Origin: Bacteroidaceae bacterium
Lineage (GTDB): Bacteria > Bacteroidota > Bacteroidia > Bacteroidales > Bacteroidaceae
DNA: 46,309 nucleotides
Assembly (NCBI GenBank): GCA_017470525.1
Contig: JAFUYM010000040.1
Coordinates: 1-46,309, forward strand
Direction of reading: 5' to 3'
In this document: piece after piece, positions 1 through 7,788 of the stretch
Position numbering within the stretch: position 1 is the stretch's first letter
How the letters are laid out: every line of letters starts with the position of its first letter
Position numbers and translations under genes: made by a program
The notes under the pieces: generated by a model
Seen by the model: the letters and a program-made list of their open reading frames with translations, nothing else
Databases searched by the model: none
What the model was told of the DNA's origin: nothing

Positions 1-3000
1 GTCACCGATGATGCTGGTTTGGTTGGTCATGGCATTGTCGCGGTAGCCAAAAGCACCATTGATGAGGAGCCTGTCGTCGAGCAAACGTCCTTCGAGGAGA
101 CCCTCTACATCGAGGTCATCCCAACCTTTCTCGCCGGTCGTGAGAGACGAACCAAAGTTCCAGTTGCTTTCCCGTCCAATCATGTTGCTGAGCATCTGGT
201 TGATTTGTCCGCTCAGCGTAGAGGAGAGCAGGGAGTTCATCGCCTGTTCAGAGTTTCCGTTGCCGTTGGCACGTGCATATTCATTCGGGTAGAAACGTCC
301 GAGTCCGAGCAGGTAAATCATCTGTGTGTTCATCTCTTCCTCAGAGTTAATCATGGAGCGGACCAACTGGCGCACCTCTTCGTTCACGTTCGGAATATCC
401 ATGTCAAACGCAAAGTCCATGTTGCCCAACTTACCTGTGATGTCGAGAATGCAGATGACCTTCACCTTATTGTTCTGCGAGAAAGCGGTGGTGGATGTCA
501 AGTCGCTGAGTGGCACGGAATTGATGGTGTGATGGCAAATCAGGTGGATGTTGGCATCAAAGGGATTGCCGTTAAACTCCACCATCGACCCTGGCTGCAA
601 AGTCAAGTCGCGGAAGATGATGTCTTGCAGATACAGTCGATAAGAGCCCGACGAAATGTTGTAGTTTCCAAACATTTGGAACGAGCCTTTGTTATACCAT
701 CTTGCCGTGATTTTGGCATTACCGAATGTGCGCATGTAACCATCTTCTATATTGTCCATGCGCAATTTCACCTCACAAGCAGGAGTGAGGTTAATGTCAA
801 AGTTGATGAAGATGTCGCTGTTATAGTTCTTCTTCGCCTCCTTCACGATGGTGAGCGAATCTTTCTGAACTGGCTCATCAATGATTTCTCGTGGTTTTAG
901 GTCGAACACCTGCGGATGGACTGCCATGATGGAATCCCGGTCGCGGAACTCAATGAAAGTGTTTCCCGTGATGGCATCAGGTGTAGCGGCATCGTAGGCA
1001 AACACCGAACCACGGGTCGGGGTGACACTGGCGTTCACATAGAGAGGATGCCCGTCCGAACCGTCAATGGTCAAATCGCCGTTGGCAAAGACGGTGGCGA
1101 GGAACTTGTCGCTGTTGAATTCCGTCTCGTCGTAAGCAAGCAGTTCGTGAAGGTCAGCCTTGAAGTGGTAGGCAAAGTTCTTCATATTTCGGTGGGTCAC
1201 CTGTCCGTTGATGCTGGAACGATGCCCAAAGCGGTCGTAGATGCTGATGTCCCTGAAATCAAACAGGTAAGGTCTCATGTGCAGGGTGTCGCCTTCGATG
1301 TGGTAGGGCACATTGGTTGCCCTGAGTCGCAGGTTCATGTTCGGCACGGCATCGCCCACGATATTGACATTGTTGAGAGGTCCGATAATGCTGACAGGAC
1401 CAGTCACATAGCCAGACACCTCCTTGAACACACCTCCCAAGAATCCATGAATGAAAGCCGCATTGGTGTTGTGTGTGTTGACATCTATCCGCATATCGTT
1501 CTGGGCAGGCGAAACCCAGCCAGTCAGCGTGGTGATGCCCGTCACGTTCTTGTTTCTGCCTGTCAGTCCGTCGGGCACTTGGTAGAGGTCAACAATCCTG
1601 CCTTCCATCGCAATGCCTTCCACCTCCTTGTCCCAGTGAGCGGTGATGTTGGCATCGCCCAACGGTCCTTCCTGCACGGAAAGGTTTTCCACAAAGAGGT
1701 TTGCCCTCACGTCAGGCACTCCACCGCCTAACACATTGTTTACGACAGCGCTGCCCGAAGCCTTGCCTGCAAACCGCACCACATTCCAATTGATAAGCGA
1801 TAGAATGTATTTGATTTCCAGATTGTTCAGCGTTGCCACCAAAGAGTCGGAAGGCGAACTCGATGCCCTGCCATCAATAGTCAGCGAACTGTTGGCGTTA
1901 TCATTGGAGAATCTCACGTGATGACACTCAATGTCCTTGTTATAGAAAGAAATGCGTGACGGTGCTACCGTCCACGTGGTATCATTGATGACTGCATTCG
2001 ACTTGCGTAGGGTGATGTCAGTCTTCATCTTGCCCAGCGAATCGTTGAACTGCACGATAGGCAGCAATTGCAGAATGATGTTGTTGCTGCCAGAGGTGTT
2101 GAGGTAGAGGTCGCTGGTGATGCGGTTGTCATGTACATCAGCCACCACATCCAGTTTCGTCGAGGTGGATGGCTTTTCGTCGTCGTCACTTTCTTGGAAG
2201 GTCGATGCAATGGCATGCACATTCATGTTGTCTTGGGTCGAATTGCAAGCCACAGCCAAGTTGTCGTATTGATTGCTGTTGTAGGTGAGGCATGGTGCAT
2301 CTAATTGCAGCGACATCTTTTCGTCCGACGAATCCATCTCTCCAAACAGGTGGACAGGTTGCGTGATGCCAAAATCGGCATCGGTGAAGTGGTGCAGAAT
2401 TGGAGCATCCGTGAGTGTGAGGTCGTAGGTGAATCTCGTCTTTTCCGCTTTTTCCGTTTTGAAGAAGATGGGCAAATGATACGATAACTGATTGGTGAAA
2501 CTCCTGACAATATTTCCAAGGTTGGATTCGTCTCGGATGCTGCCCGAAAGGAAGTCGCTGCTGATGGTGTACAGGCTTTCTCCTCCCTCCAGTTTTTCAG
2601 CATTGAAGCGCATGTTGTCCAGATGGAATTTTTCAGTGGGAGTCGTGAGGTTCAAATCCTCGATGGCGGCGTTGCCATACAGGTGTTGGAAGTCACTTCC
2701 CCGAAGGTCTGCCTGTAGATAAAGTGCAATGTTTTCTCCAGCATATTCTTGTATGAGATTCAGATTGTTAGGATTGAACTGTTCCAGTAACAGATTCAGT
2801 CGAATATCCTTGGCTGGTGCATCGGAAAAGGCGAAGTCGGCATTGGCTTTCACGTTCTCATCGTCAATGCTTGCAGTGCCTTCAATTCGTGCCGATGTGC
2901 TACGTGCATCCAACGCAATGTTCTGGTAGTTGTAGCCGTTATAATAAATACTGTAGATGTCGCCAGACACCTTGCCGGCAGGGAAAGGTTTTGTCTCGGC

Positions 3001-4329
3001 AAGATTCATGGCAAGGTCGAGATTGAACGACGTGGAGCCAAACTGTTCGTCGTTTTGCAGTTTTCCGATGTTCACGCTGTCGCCACTCACGGTGCCTGTC
3101 AGGAACCGTTCGGCATCGTATGTGATGTCGTAAGCCAGATTGCCAATGCCGGTCGAAAGGTTTCCTTCCGATGTCAAGTCGCCTTGAGCGGTATAGTTGA
3201 CCGTTCCTTCGTAGTTCACCTCTTGGATGGCATCAATCAGTTCCTCTTTCCCGTGGTTAGGACTGAGCGCATCCACCCAGGTGAGCATCTCGTCGCTCGT
3301 CACGTGCAGGGTCCGGATGTTGGATTGTATGCCCCGTCTGTGTCGATTCAACGGATTCATCACCTTTGCCGTTGCAAGGAGCAGCAGACTGCTGTCGTTG
3401 GCATTGATGTTGCAGTTTTTCACGTCGATTTCCTGCTCGTTTCCTTCCATGTCGATGCTGAAGTTGACGGGAGTTGTCAAGGCAGCCAACTTCTCGTTCA
3501 GCAAAGCCAAATCCTTCGGCATGATGCTTCCCGTGAGCGGTGTGCCGTGAAAGCGGAACGTGCTGTCGGTCGTAAACTTTCCGTATTCGGCATAGAGCGA
3601 ATCGACCGCCAAATGAGAGTGGGGAAGGGAAAGGCTGAAATTTGACAGGGTGGCGATTTGCTGATTGGCAACCAGTTTCAGTTGCGTGTCGTGGATTGCC
3701 AAACCCGAATTGACCTCTTTGGCTTGCAGACGTTTGATGGTGACATTCAGGGAATCGTTGGTCAGGCATCGCAAGGCAACATTCATGCCGCAGTTGCGCA
3801 GGTTCAGGTGGTTCACATCAAGGGTGCCGCTATGCACCGTCTCAGACAGCACATCGTAGGTGACATGGGCATGCCGCATGATGAACGAGCCGATGTGCAG
3901 ATTGATTTCCGAGGGTTCTTCCTTCTCCTCTTTCGAGAAGGCATCGACGATGAACTGATAGTTCGGCGGGCTTTGAGGCGTTTCCTTGTAGAGAGAGGCT
4001 TGGACTCCAAACAACTGCGCCGTGCCGATGTCGATTTTTCCCGACAGCAACGAAAACAGATTGATGCTTGCCGACACACGGGCTATGCTTGCCATCTGCT
4101 TGCCCGATGGCTCGTGGATAATCAGGTCGTTGACAATCACGCGGTTCAGGAGACCGAGGTTGATGCCTCCAATCTCCACGTCCGACTTCAGTTCTTTTGA
4201 CAGAATATTAGCGGTCCAGCCTGCCAGCGCATGCTGCATGAACGGCAAACTGAACAGCAGGACAATGGCGGCATACACAGCCACGATTGTGCCTACAATG
4301 TTGACTAATATTTTCTCAAGTCTTTTAAT
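1..4329 (-). CDS. tamB: TamB-like translocation/assembly module protein (DUF490), partial
   Basis: The reading frame stays open for 1443 codons and runs off the window edge, so the C-terminus is incomplete. It opens with one membrane anchor (about residues 8-26, rich in Val, Ile, Ala, Leu), then a very long, repetitive, beta-rich region with Asn/Asp-rich strands. Near the edge lies the conserved TamB C-terminal region (DUF490), including QMIYLLGLGRFYPNEYA and LLSSTLSGQINQML. TamB-family proteins are inner-membrane-anchored periplasmic bridges linked to outer-membrane protein assembly or lipid transport. It follows ribH by 15 nt in the same frame. No ATG occurs near the start: the natural N-terminus KRLEKILVNIVG is preceded by ATT at 4327-4329, so I place the start there. 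A downstream GTG is the alternative. Family call firm; start uncertain. Confidence 0.85.
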   Translation of the reverse strand, partial: MKRLEKILVNIVGTIVAVYAAIVLLFSLPFMQHALAGWTANILSKELKSDVEIGGINLGLLNRVIVNDLIIHEPSGKQMASIARVSASINLFSLLSGKIDIGTAQLFGVQASLYKETPQSPPNYQFIVDAFSKEEKEEPSEINLHIGSFIMRHAHVTYDVLSETVHSGTLDVNHLNLRNCGMNVALRCLTNDSLNVTIKRLQAKEVNSGLAIHDTQLKLVANQQIATLSNFSLSLPHSHLAVDSLYAEYGKFTTDSTFRFHGTPLTGSIMPKDLALLNEKLAALTTPVNFSIDMEGNEQEIDVKNCNINANDSSLLLLATAKVMNPLNRHRRGIQSNIRTLHVTSDEMLTWVDALSPNHGKEELIDAIQEVNYEGTVNYTAQGDLTSEGNLSTGIGNLAYDITYDAERFLTGTVSGDSVNIGKLQNDEQFGSTSFNLDLAMNLAETKPFPAGKVSGDIYSIYYNGYNYQNIALDARSTSARIEGTASIDDENVKANADFAFSDAPAKDIRLNLLLEQFNPNNLNLIQEYAGENIALYLQADLRGSDFQHLYGNAAIEDLNLTTPTEKFHLDNMRFNAEKLEGGESLYTISSDFLSGSIRDESNLGNIVRSFTNQLSYHLPIFFKTEKAEKTRFTYDLTLTDAPILHHFTDADFGITQPVHLFGEMDSSDEKMSLQLDAPCLTYNSNQYDNLAVACNSTQDNMNVHAIASTFQESDDDEKPSTSTKLDVVADVHDNRITSDLYLNTSGSNNIILQLLPIVQFNDSLGKMKTDITLRKSNAVINDTTWTVAPSRISFYNKDIECHHVRFSNDNANSSLTIDGRASSSPSDSLVATLNNLEIKYILSLINWNVVRFAGKASGSAVVNNVLGGGVPDVRANLFVENLSVQEGPLGDANITAHWDKEVEGIAMEGRIVDLYQVPDGLTGRNKNVTGITTLTGWVSPAQNDMRIDVNTHNTNAAFIHGFLGGVFKEVSGYVTGPVSIIGPLNNVNIVGDAVPNMNLRLRATNVPYHIEGDTLHMRPYLFDFRDISIYDRFGHRSSINGQVTHRNMKNFAYHFKADLHELLAYDETEFNSDKFLATVFANGDLTIDGSDGHPLYVNASVTPTRGSVFAYDAATPDAITGNTFIEFRDRDSIMAVHPQVFDLKPREIIDEPVQKDSLTIVKEAKKNYNSDIFINFDINLTPACEVKLRMDNIEDGYMRTFGNAKITARWYNKGSFQMFGNYNISSGSYRLYLQDIIFRDLTLQPGSMVEFNGNPFDANIHLICHHTINSVPLSDLTSTTAFSQNNKVKVICILDITGKLGNMDFAFDMDIPNVNEEVRQLVRSMINSEEEMNTQMIYLLGLGRFYPNEYARANGNGNSEQAMNSLLSSTLSGQINQMLSNMIGRESNWNFGSSLTTGEKGWDDLDVEGLLEGRLLDDRLLINGAFGYRDNAMTNQTSIIGD

Positions 4330-4344
4330 GGCAGAAGCGTTTTG

Positions 4345-4857
4345 TTAGAAAGTCATCCTTGGGGCGTTGCTTTCGATTTTCCGTTTGAAATCCACCATCT
4401 TGATGGCAGTGATGGCACACTCGTCGCCCTTGTTGCCAAGCCGTCCGCCAGCACGGTCTTCCGCCTGCCGCATGTCGAGCGTGGTGATGAGTCCGTAGAT
4501 GACAGGCACATCCTGCACCGCGTTGAGACGGGCAAGCCCGTATGTGACTCCCTGACAGATGTAGCGGTCGTGAGGCGTTTCGCCGCGAATGACACAGCCC
4601 AGCGCAATCACCGCATCCACATCCGCCTTCACCATCTGCGAGGCTCCATACACCAGTTCAAAACTGCCCGGCACCGTCATCACCGTGATGTCCTGAGTCT
4701 TCACACCGCTCTTGATGAGCGTTTCCTTCGCACCGTTCAGCAGTTCCGCCGTGATGTTCTCGTTCCATTCAGCCACCACGATGCCCACCTTCATGCCCGT
4801 GGCATCAGGCACCGTGTTAATGTCATAATCAGACAGGTTGTGATTCTTTGTTGCCAT
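4345..4857 (-). CDS. ribH: 6,7-dimethyl-8-ribityllumazine synthase
   Basis: Encodes 170 residues, normal for RibH. The enzyme condenses 5-amino-6-ribitylaminouracil with 3,4-dihydroxy-2-butanone 4-phosphate, the penultimate step of riboflavin synthesis, in the cytoplasm. Visible motifs are [10 protein letters not shown] (near 28-37, substrate binding), [11 protein letters not shown] (62-72), and [13 protein letters not shown] (87-99) with the probable catalytic His96. I chose the ATG at 4857 because the upstream in-frame extension is composed of hairpin sequence and has no family similarity. It sits between a TPR protein gene and the tamB-like gene on the same strand, downstream of a long inverted repeat. 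Confidence 0.96.
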   Translation of the reverse strand: MATKNHNLSDYDINTVPDATGMKVGIVVAEWNENITAELLNGAKETLIKSGVKTQDITVMTVPGSFELVYGASQMVKADVDAVIALGCVIRGETPHDRYICQGVTYGLARLNAVQDVPVIYGLITTLDMRQAEDRAGGRLGNKGDECAITAIKMVDFKRKIESNAPRMTF

Positions 4858-4878
4858 AGTGTAAAGATTGAGAAATGA

Positions 4879-4949
4879 AAAAGTGAAAAATTTGCTGCCG
4901 CAAGCGTGTGTAATCAAGAAACAAATGCGGCAGCAAATTTTTCACTTTT
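4879..4949. repeat. 24-bp perfect inverted repeat (hairpin), TPR gene-ribH spacer
   Basis: Two perfectly complementary 24-nt arms (4879-4902 and 4926-4949) are separated by 23 nt. Both flanks are T-rich when read on the relevant strand. It lies in the 110-nt gap between the TPR gene and ribH and could act as a terminator or processing hairpin. It is much longer than an ordinary terminator stem. Confidence 0.8.
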
Positions 4950-4967
4950 CTTTTTTAGTTTTTAACT

Positions 4968-5651
4968 TTATTTCGTTGCTCTTTCAATGTACTTGTCAAT
5001 CTCCTGCGACAGAGGACTGCGGAAGTATTGCTTCTTAATCTTGTTGTAAAGTTCCACAGCCTTATCGTTCTGACCGAGAGACTCATAAATCTCGCCAGCC
5101 TGAAGCAGGAACACAGGGCTCACTGCATCGTTGTCAGCCTTCTCGGCAGCCTTGACGAGCGTCTTCAGCCCCTTCTCCTTGTCGCCCTTCTCCACATAAA
5201 GGTTACCCAGCGCTGCGATGGCTGCGGGAGAAACCATGTCGTCATCCTGTGTGTCGAAGTCCTCCAGCATCTTGATAGCCTCATCCACCTTGTCAGTCTT
5301 TGCGTATGCAAGACCAGCATACAACTTGGCGAGGTTGGCAGTCTTTGTACCGCCGAACTCATCAATCACCTTCAGCAGCCCCTTGCTGTTGCCGTCACCC
5401 TTCAGTGCCTGCTCATACTGCTGCTGAGCGAAAGCCGTCTGAGCAGATGCAATCGCCTTCTGAGCCTCCAGTTCCTTGCCTGCCATGTAGTGCCTGTAGA
5501 TGTAAATACCTGCCACAATCACAACGACTGCGCCGAGCACCGCTGCAATCTTTTTCCAATTCTTCTCGATGAAAGCCTCACCCTTGTTCAACTGCACGTC
5601 AAGTGCGATGGGCTCATCATTCTTTACCTGTTGTTTTTTGTTTTTTGCCAT
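4968..5651 (-). CDS. Tetratricopeptide-repeat inner-membrane protein (YfgM-like)
   Basis: 227 residues starting at the ATG at 5651 (MAKNKKQQ). A lysine-rich cytoplasmic N-terminus is followed by one transmembrane helix at about 45-67 (KIAAVLGAVVVIVAGIYIY) and then an alpha-helical, Ala-rich domain with TPR-like pairs, for example GLAYAKTDKVDEAIKML and LGQNDKAVELYNKI. This single-anchor plus TPR layout resembles YfgM-type proteins, which work with the Sec translocon or periplasmic chaperones, but the exact role here is unknown. The frame extends 33 codons further upstream, but that part overlaps the promoter-proximal leader and is not protein-like. A -7 box lies at 5758-5766. Confidence 0.8.
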   Translation of the reverse strand: MAKNKKQQVKNDEPIALDVQLNKGEAFIEKNWKKIAAVLGAVVVIVAGIYIYRHYMAGKELEAQKAIASAQTAFAQQQYEQALKGDGNSKGLLKVIDEFGGTKTANLAKLYAGLAYAKTDKVDEAIKMLEDFDTQDDDMVSPAAIAALGNLYVEKGDKEKGLKTLVKAAEKADNDAVSPVFLLQAGEIYESLGQNDKAVELYNKIKKQYFRSPLSQEIDKYIERATK

Positions 5652-5757
5652 GATTATTTTTATTATTTTGTTATTTTTTCTCTTCAGGAATCCCTCGTTG
5701 CAAGCACCAAAATCACCTGCTGATGCCGCATCCAAGTGGATTTTATCCAAAAATCAT

Positions 5758-5766
5758 GCAAAATTA
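5758..5766 (-). promoter_or_regulatory. -7 box TAATTTTGC for the TPR gene
   Basis: Matches the Bacteroidetes -7 consensus TAnnTTTG. It lies about 107 nt upstream of the TPR gene ATG, giving a leader of roughly 100 nt. The -33 region is weak. Confidence 0.5.
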
Positions 5767-5882
5767 CAACATTTTCCCCGAACAATAAAGACTTTTCCCA
5801 AAAAACTTCACTTTTCCCCGCAATCCGTTGGAAAATCAGCCGCATTTGGCTGAGAAAAACCCTACGTGCACACCCAGCGCAT

Positions 5883-5949
5883 CGTATTATTTACACCCAG
5901 CGCCAAATAATACGCGCACTCAGCGCCTGTCATTTGGTGCTGAGTGCGC
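5883..5949. repeat. Two adjacent hairpins in the 478-nt spacer
   Basis: The first hairpin has perfect 10-bp arms (5883-5892 and 5905-5914) and a 12-nt loop. The second has 14-bp arms (5914-5927 and 5936-5949, one G-T pair) and an 8-nt loop. The short motif CACCCAGCGC or CACTCAGCGC recurs three times through the pair. The rest of the spacer 5652-6129 holds a promoter, an 8-bp hairpin (6041-6048 with 6056-6063), and a 31-nt palindrome; I see no gene in it. Confidence 0.75.
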
Positions 5950-6071
5950 ATGTTTGATAATCAACCCGTTACGATTTTTGTCCTTTTTCGTCAAAAACAC
6001 CCCAAATTCACCCCCTCAAACTCTTCCCTCACAACCTCTCTGAGCCTGCACCCACCAGGCTCATGAGCACA

Positions 6072-6102
6072 CACCCACAACCCTCGCGAGCCTCGTGGGT
6101 GC
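6072..6102. repeat. Palindromic repeat, copy A
   Basis: A 31-nt element with arms CACCCAC and GTGGGTG around a palindromic CTCGCGAG core. It is identical, in the same orientation, to the copy at 7660-7690 and differs at four positions from the copy at 28496-28526. It lies just downstream of the AlbA_2 gene. Confidence 0.85.
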
Positions 6103-6129
6103 AAACACAATCTTTGTCAATGTCATTGT

Positions 6130-7518
6130 TTAATTATGGCCACACAAATATAGTATAATCCACTTCCCATCATTGTCTTTACCTTCATGTTTCAGTCTGC
6201 TCATCTTCTGCAAAGCAGAAAGGTCGCGTTCGATGGTGCGTTGGCTCACCGACAAGGTCTCCGACATTTGTTTGCCGGTGATTGTCGGAGACTCTTTGAT
6301 AAGATTGAGTATTTTTTGCTGGCGTTCAGTGAGTTTCATCTCCGACATGTTTCCGTCATGGTCTCCGACATGTGGGATGCCGAAAGAAGCAAATATGATG
6401 GTCTGGAATTGGGTCGGAGTTGATTTGAATTTGGGTTTCAACTCGTCCCTATATCCATCCAGTGCTTTGGTCTCATTGTAGATGCGTGTTAGGCCACTAC
6501 CCCGTTTCTCCATGTAGTCAAGTTGAGCCATCACGTTTGCGAGTATGGGATTTCGTCTTTCGGAAGACACATCTTTGATGTCCAAGTCCTGAATCAGCAG
6601 ACCATTGTACATTCCACCTGGGGATGTGACTGTTAGGCGGTCATCATAAATGTCAAGATGTACCTCACTACCCATTACTGTATAGTCACGATGGATGAAA
6701 TGGTTTACCATTGCCTCTAGAACAGCACGTTCGGCATACTCGGGTTTGTTCTTTCGTCCATCAGGCAGTTTCTCCCAGCCTCTCTTGGTGTTAGACTTCA
6801 CAAAGTTCATGGCTTCACGGAGCAGCATGAGGACATTACCTGTATACTCTGCATCATTGATGGCATCGCCCTTTTCCGTTCCATCCCAGCGGGTACAATA
6901 AAGGCGAGACTGCCATAAAGGGCAATCATCGGCAAACAATGCGCCTGCATTCGTAAGGTTCCCTGCACCTGTTACAAGACCAAACGATAATAGATACTTC
7001 TTGTCCCATTCTTGTTTGGTGCGGTCTTTGAAAGTATTCGCTAATATCGTGAAAGCATTGTCTTCAACCTTATAATCTGTGTGGAGGGAATCGTAGGTTT
7101 TATTAGAACCTTTCAGTACCAAGCGTACCATTTGCTCTGCCATAGCAGGAAGACTCTCATCACCAACACGGACAAAGGCTATGCGTTGACCATCACCGAC
7201 ATAGTAATATGGAGTATAATGCCCCGCATTGACTTTGAGTTGCAAGATTTGTAAATCATCTATATCATGCGGAATCATTTCCACCTCTGGAAGAGGATCC
7301 ATGTAATCGCGAATCTTACTACTGATCACTTCGCAAACATGCTGTACATCATCGAGACCTTTGACGATGCCATCATTATCAATACCAAAGAATAGTGAGC
7401 CACCCAAGCCATTGGCAAAAGCGCTTACGCTCTTCAACCAACTCTTAGGCTTCTTTTCTTCAAGCATCACCTTGAAATCGTATGCAGTACATTCCGCTAT
7501 CAGAGTCTTTAATTCCAT
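6130..7518 (-). CDS. AlbA_2 (Schlafen-type) domain protein with C-terminal winged helix
   Basis: 462 residues from the ATG at 7518. The N-terminal 120 residues match the AlbA_2/Schlafen-type putative DNA-binding domain (AYDFK near 12, AFANGLGGSLFFGIDNDG at 33-50). The middle region has the ATP-dependent-helicase-like or RecG-like C-terminal pattern typical of this family (AMVNHFIHRDY, SPGGMYNG, RNPILANVM, MEKRGSGLTRI). The end is a winged helix-turn-helix (LTERQQKILNLI, MSETLSVSQRTIERDLSAL). Such proteins are usually annotated as putative transcriptional regulators; the target is unknown. The upstream 85-codon extension is rejected because the promoter TACCTTTGC (7546-7554) lies inside it. 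The gene is monocistronic and lies between two identical palindromic repeats, which suggests an accessory cassette. Confidence 0.85.
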   Translation of the reverse strand: MELKTLIAECTAYDFKVMLEEKKPKSWLKSVSAFANGLGGSLFFGIDNDGIVKGLDDVQHVCEVISSKIRDYMDPLPEVEMIPHDIDDLQILQLKVNAGHYTPYYYVGDGQRIAFVRVGDESLPAMAEQMVRLVLKGSNKTYDSLHTDYKVEDNAFTILANTFKDRTKQEWDKKYLLSFGLVTGAGNLTNAGALFADDCPLWQSRLYCTRWDGTEKGDAINDAEYTGNVLMLLREAMNFVKSNTKRGWEKLPDGRKNKPEYAERAVLEAMVNHFIHRDYTVMGSEVHLDIYDDRLTVTSPGGMYNGLLIQDLDIKDVSSERRNPILANVMAQLDYMEKRGSGLTRIYNETKALDGYRDELKPKFKSTPTQFQTIIFASFGIPHVGDHDGNMSEMKLTERQQKILNLIKESPTITGKQMSETLSVSQRTIERDLSALQKMSRLKHEGKDNDGKWIILYLCGHN

Positions 7519-7545
7519 TCTATATGAATTCGCGTTTATTATCTT

Positions 7546-7554
7546 GCAAAGGTA
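7546..7554 (-). promoter_or_regulatory. -7 box TACCTTTGC for the AlbA_2 gene
   Basis: Exact match to TAnnTTTG. It lies 27 nt upstream of the chosen ATG, which supports the shorter protein. Confidence 0.7.
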
Positions 7555-7656
7555 CACTTTTTTATTGAACGTGGAAATGTTTTCCCGAAAAACTTCATCC
7601 CAACCATTCTTTTTCTTTGAAAAACCTGCCCTCTCATAACCATGCCCGCCTAAAGG

Positions 7657-7692
7657 GCGCACCCACAACCCTCGCGAGCCTCGTGGGTGCGC
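7657..7692. repeat. Palindromic repeat, copy B
   Basis: The 31-nt element identical to copy A occupies 7660-7690. Here the arms extend to 10 bp (7657-7666 and 7683-7692). It lies between the BspA-like gene and the AlbA_2 gene. Confidence 0.85.
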
Positions 7693-7788
7693 GCAGGAAA
7701 AGTTTCCCAATAGAGCCGGGACACCAAAGAAAAACCGCTCACAACAAATACATTGCAAGCGGTTCCTCCACATTTGTGCTTGAAAGCA

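Noticed and set aside
19-1731. Long plus-strand frames at the window start
   Set aside because: They lie opposite the tamB-like gene, whose minus-strand frame is continuous and has the family C-terminal motifs.
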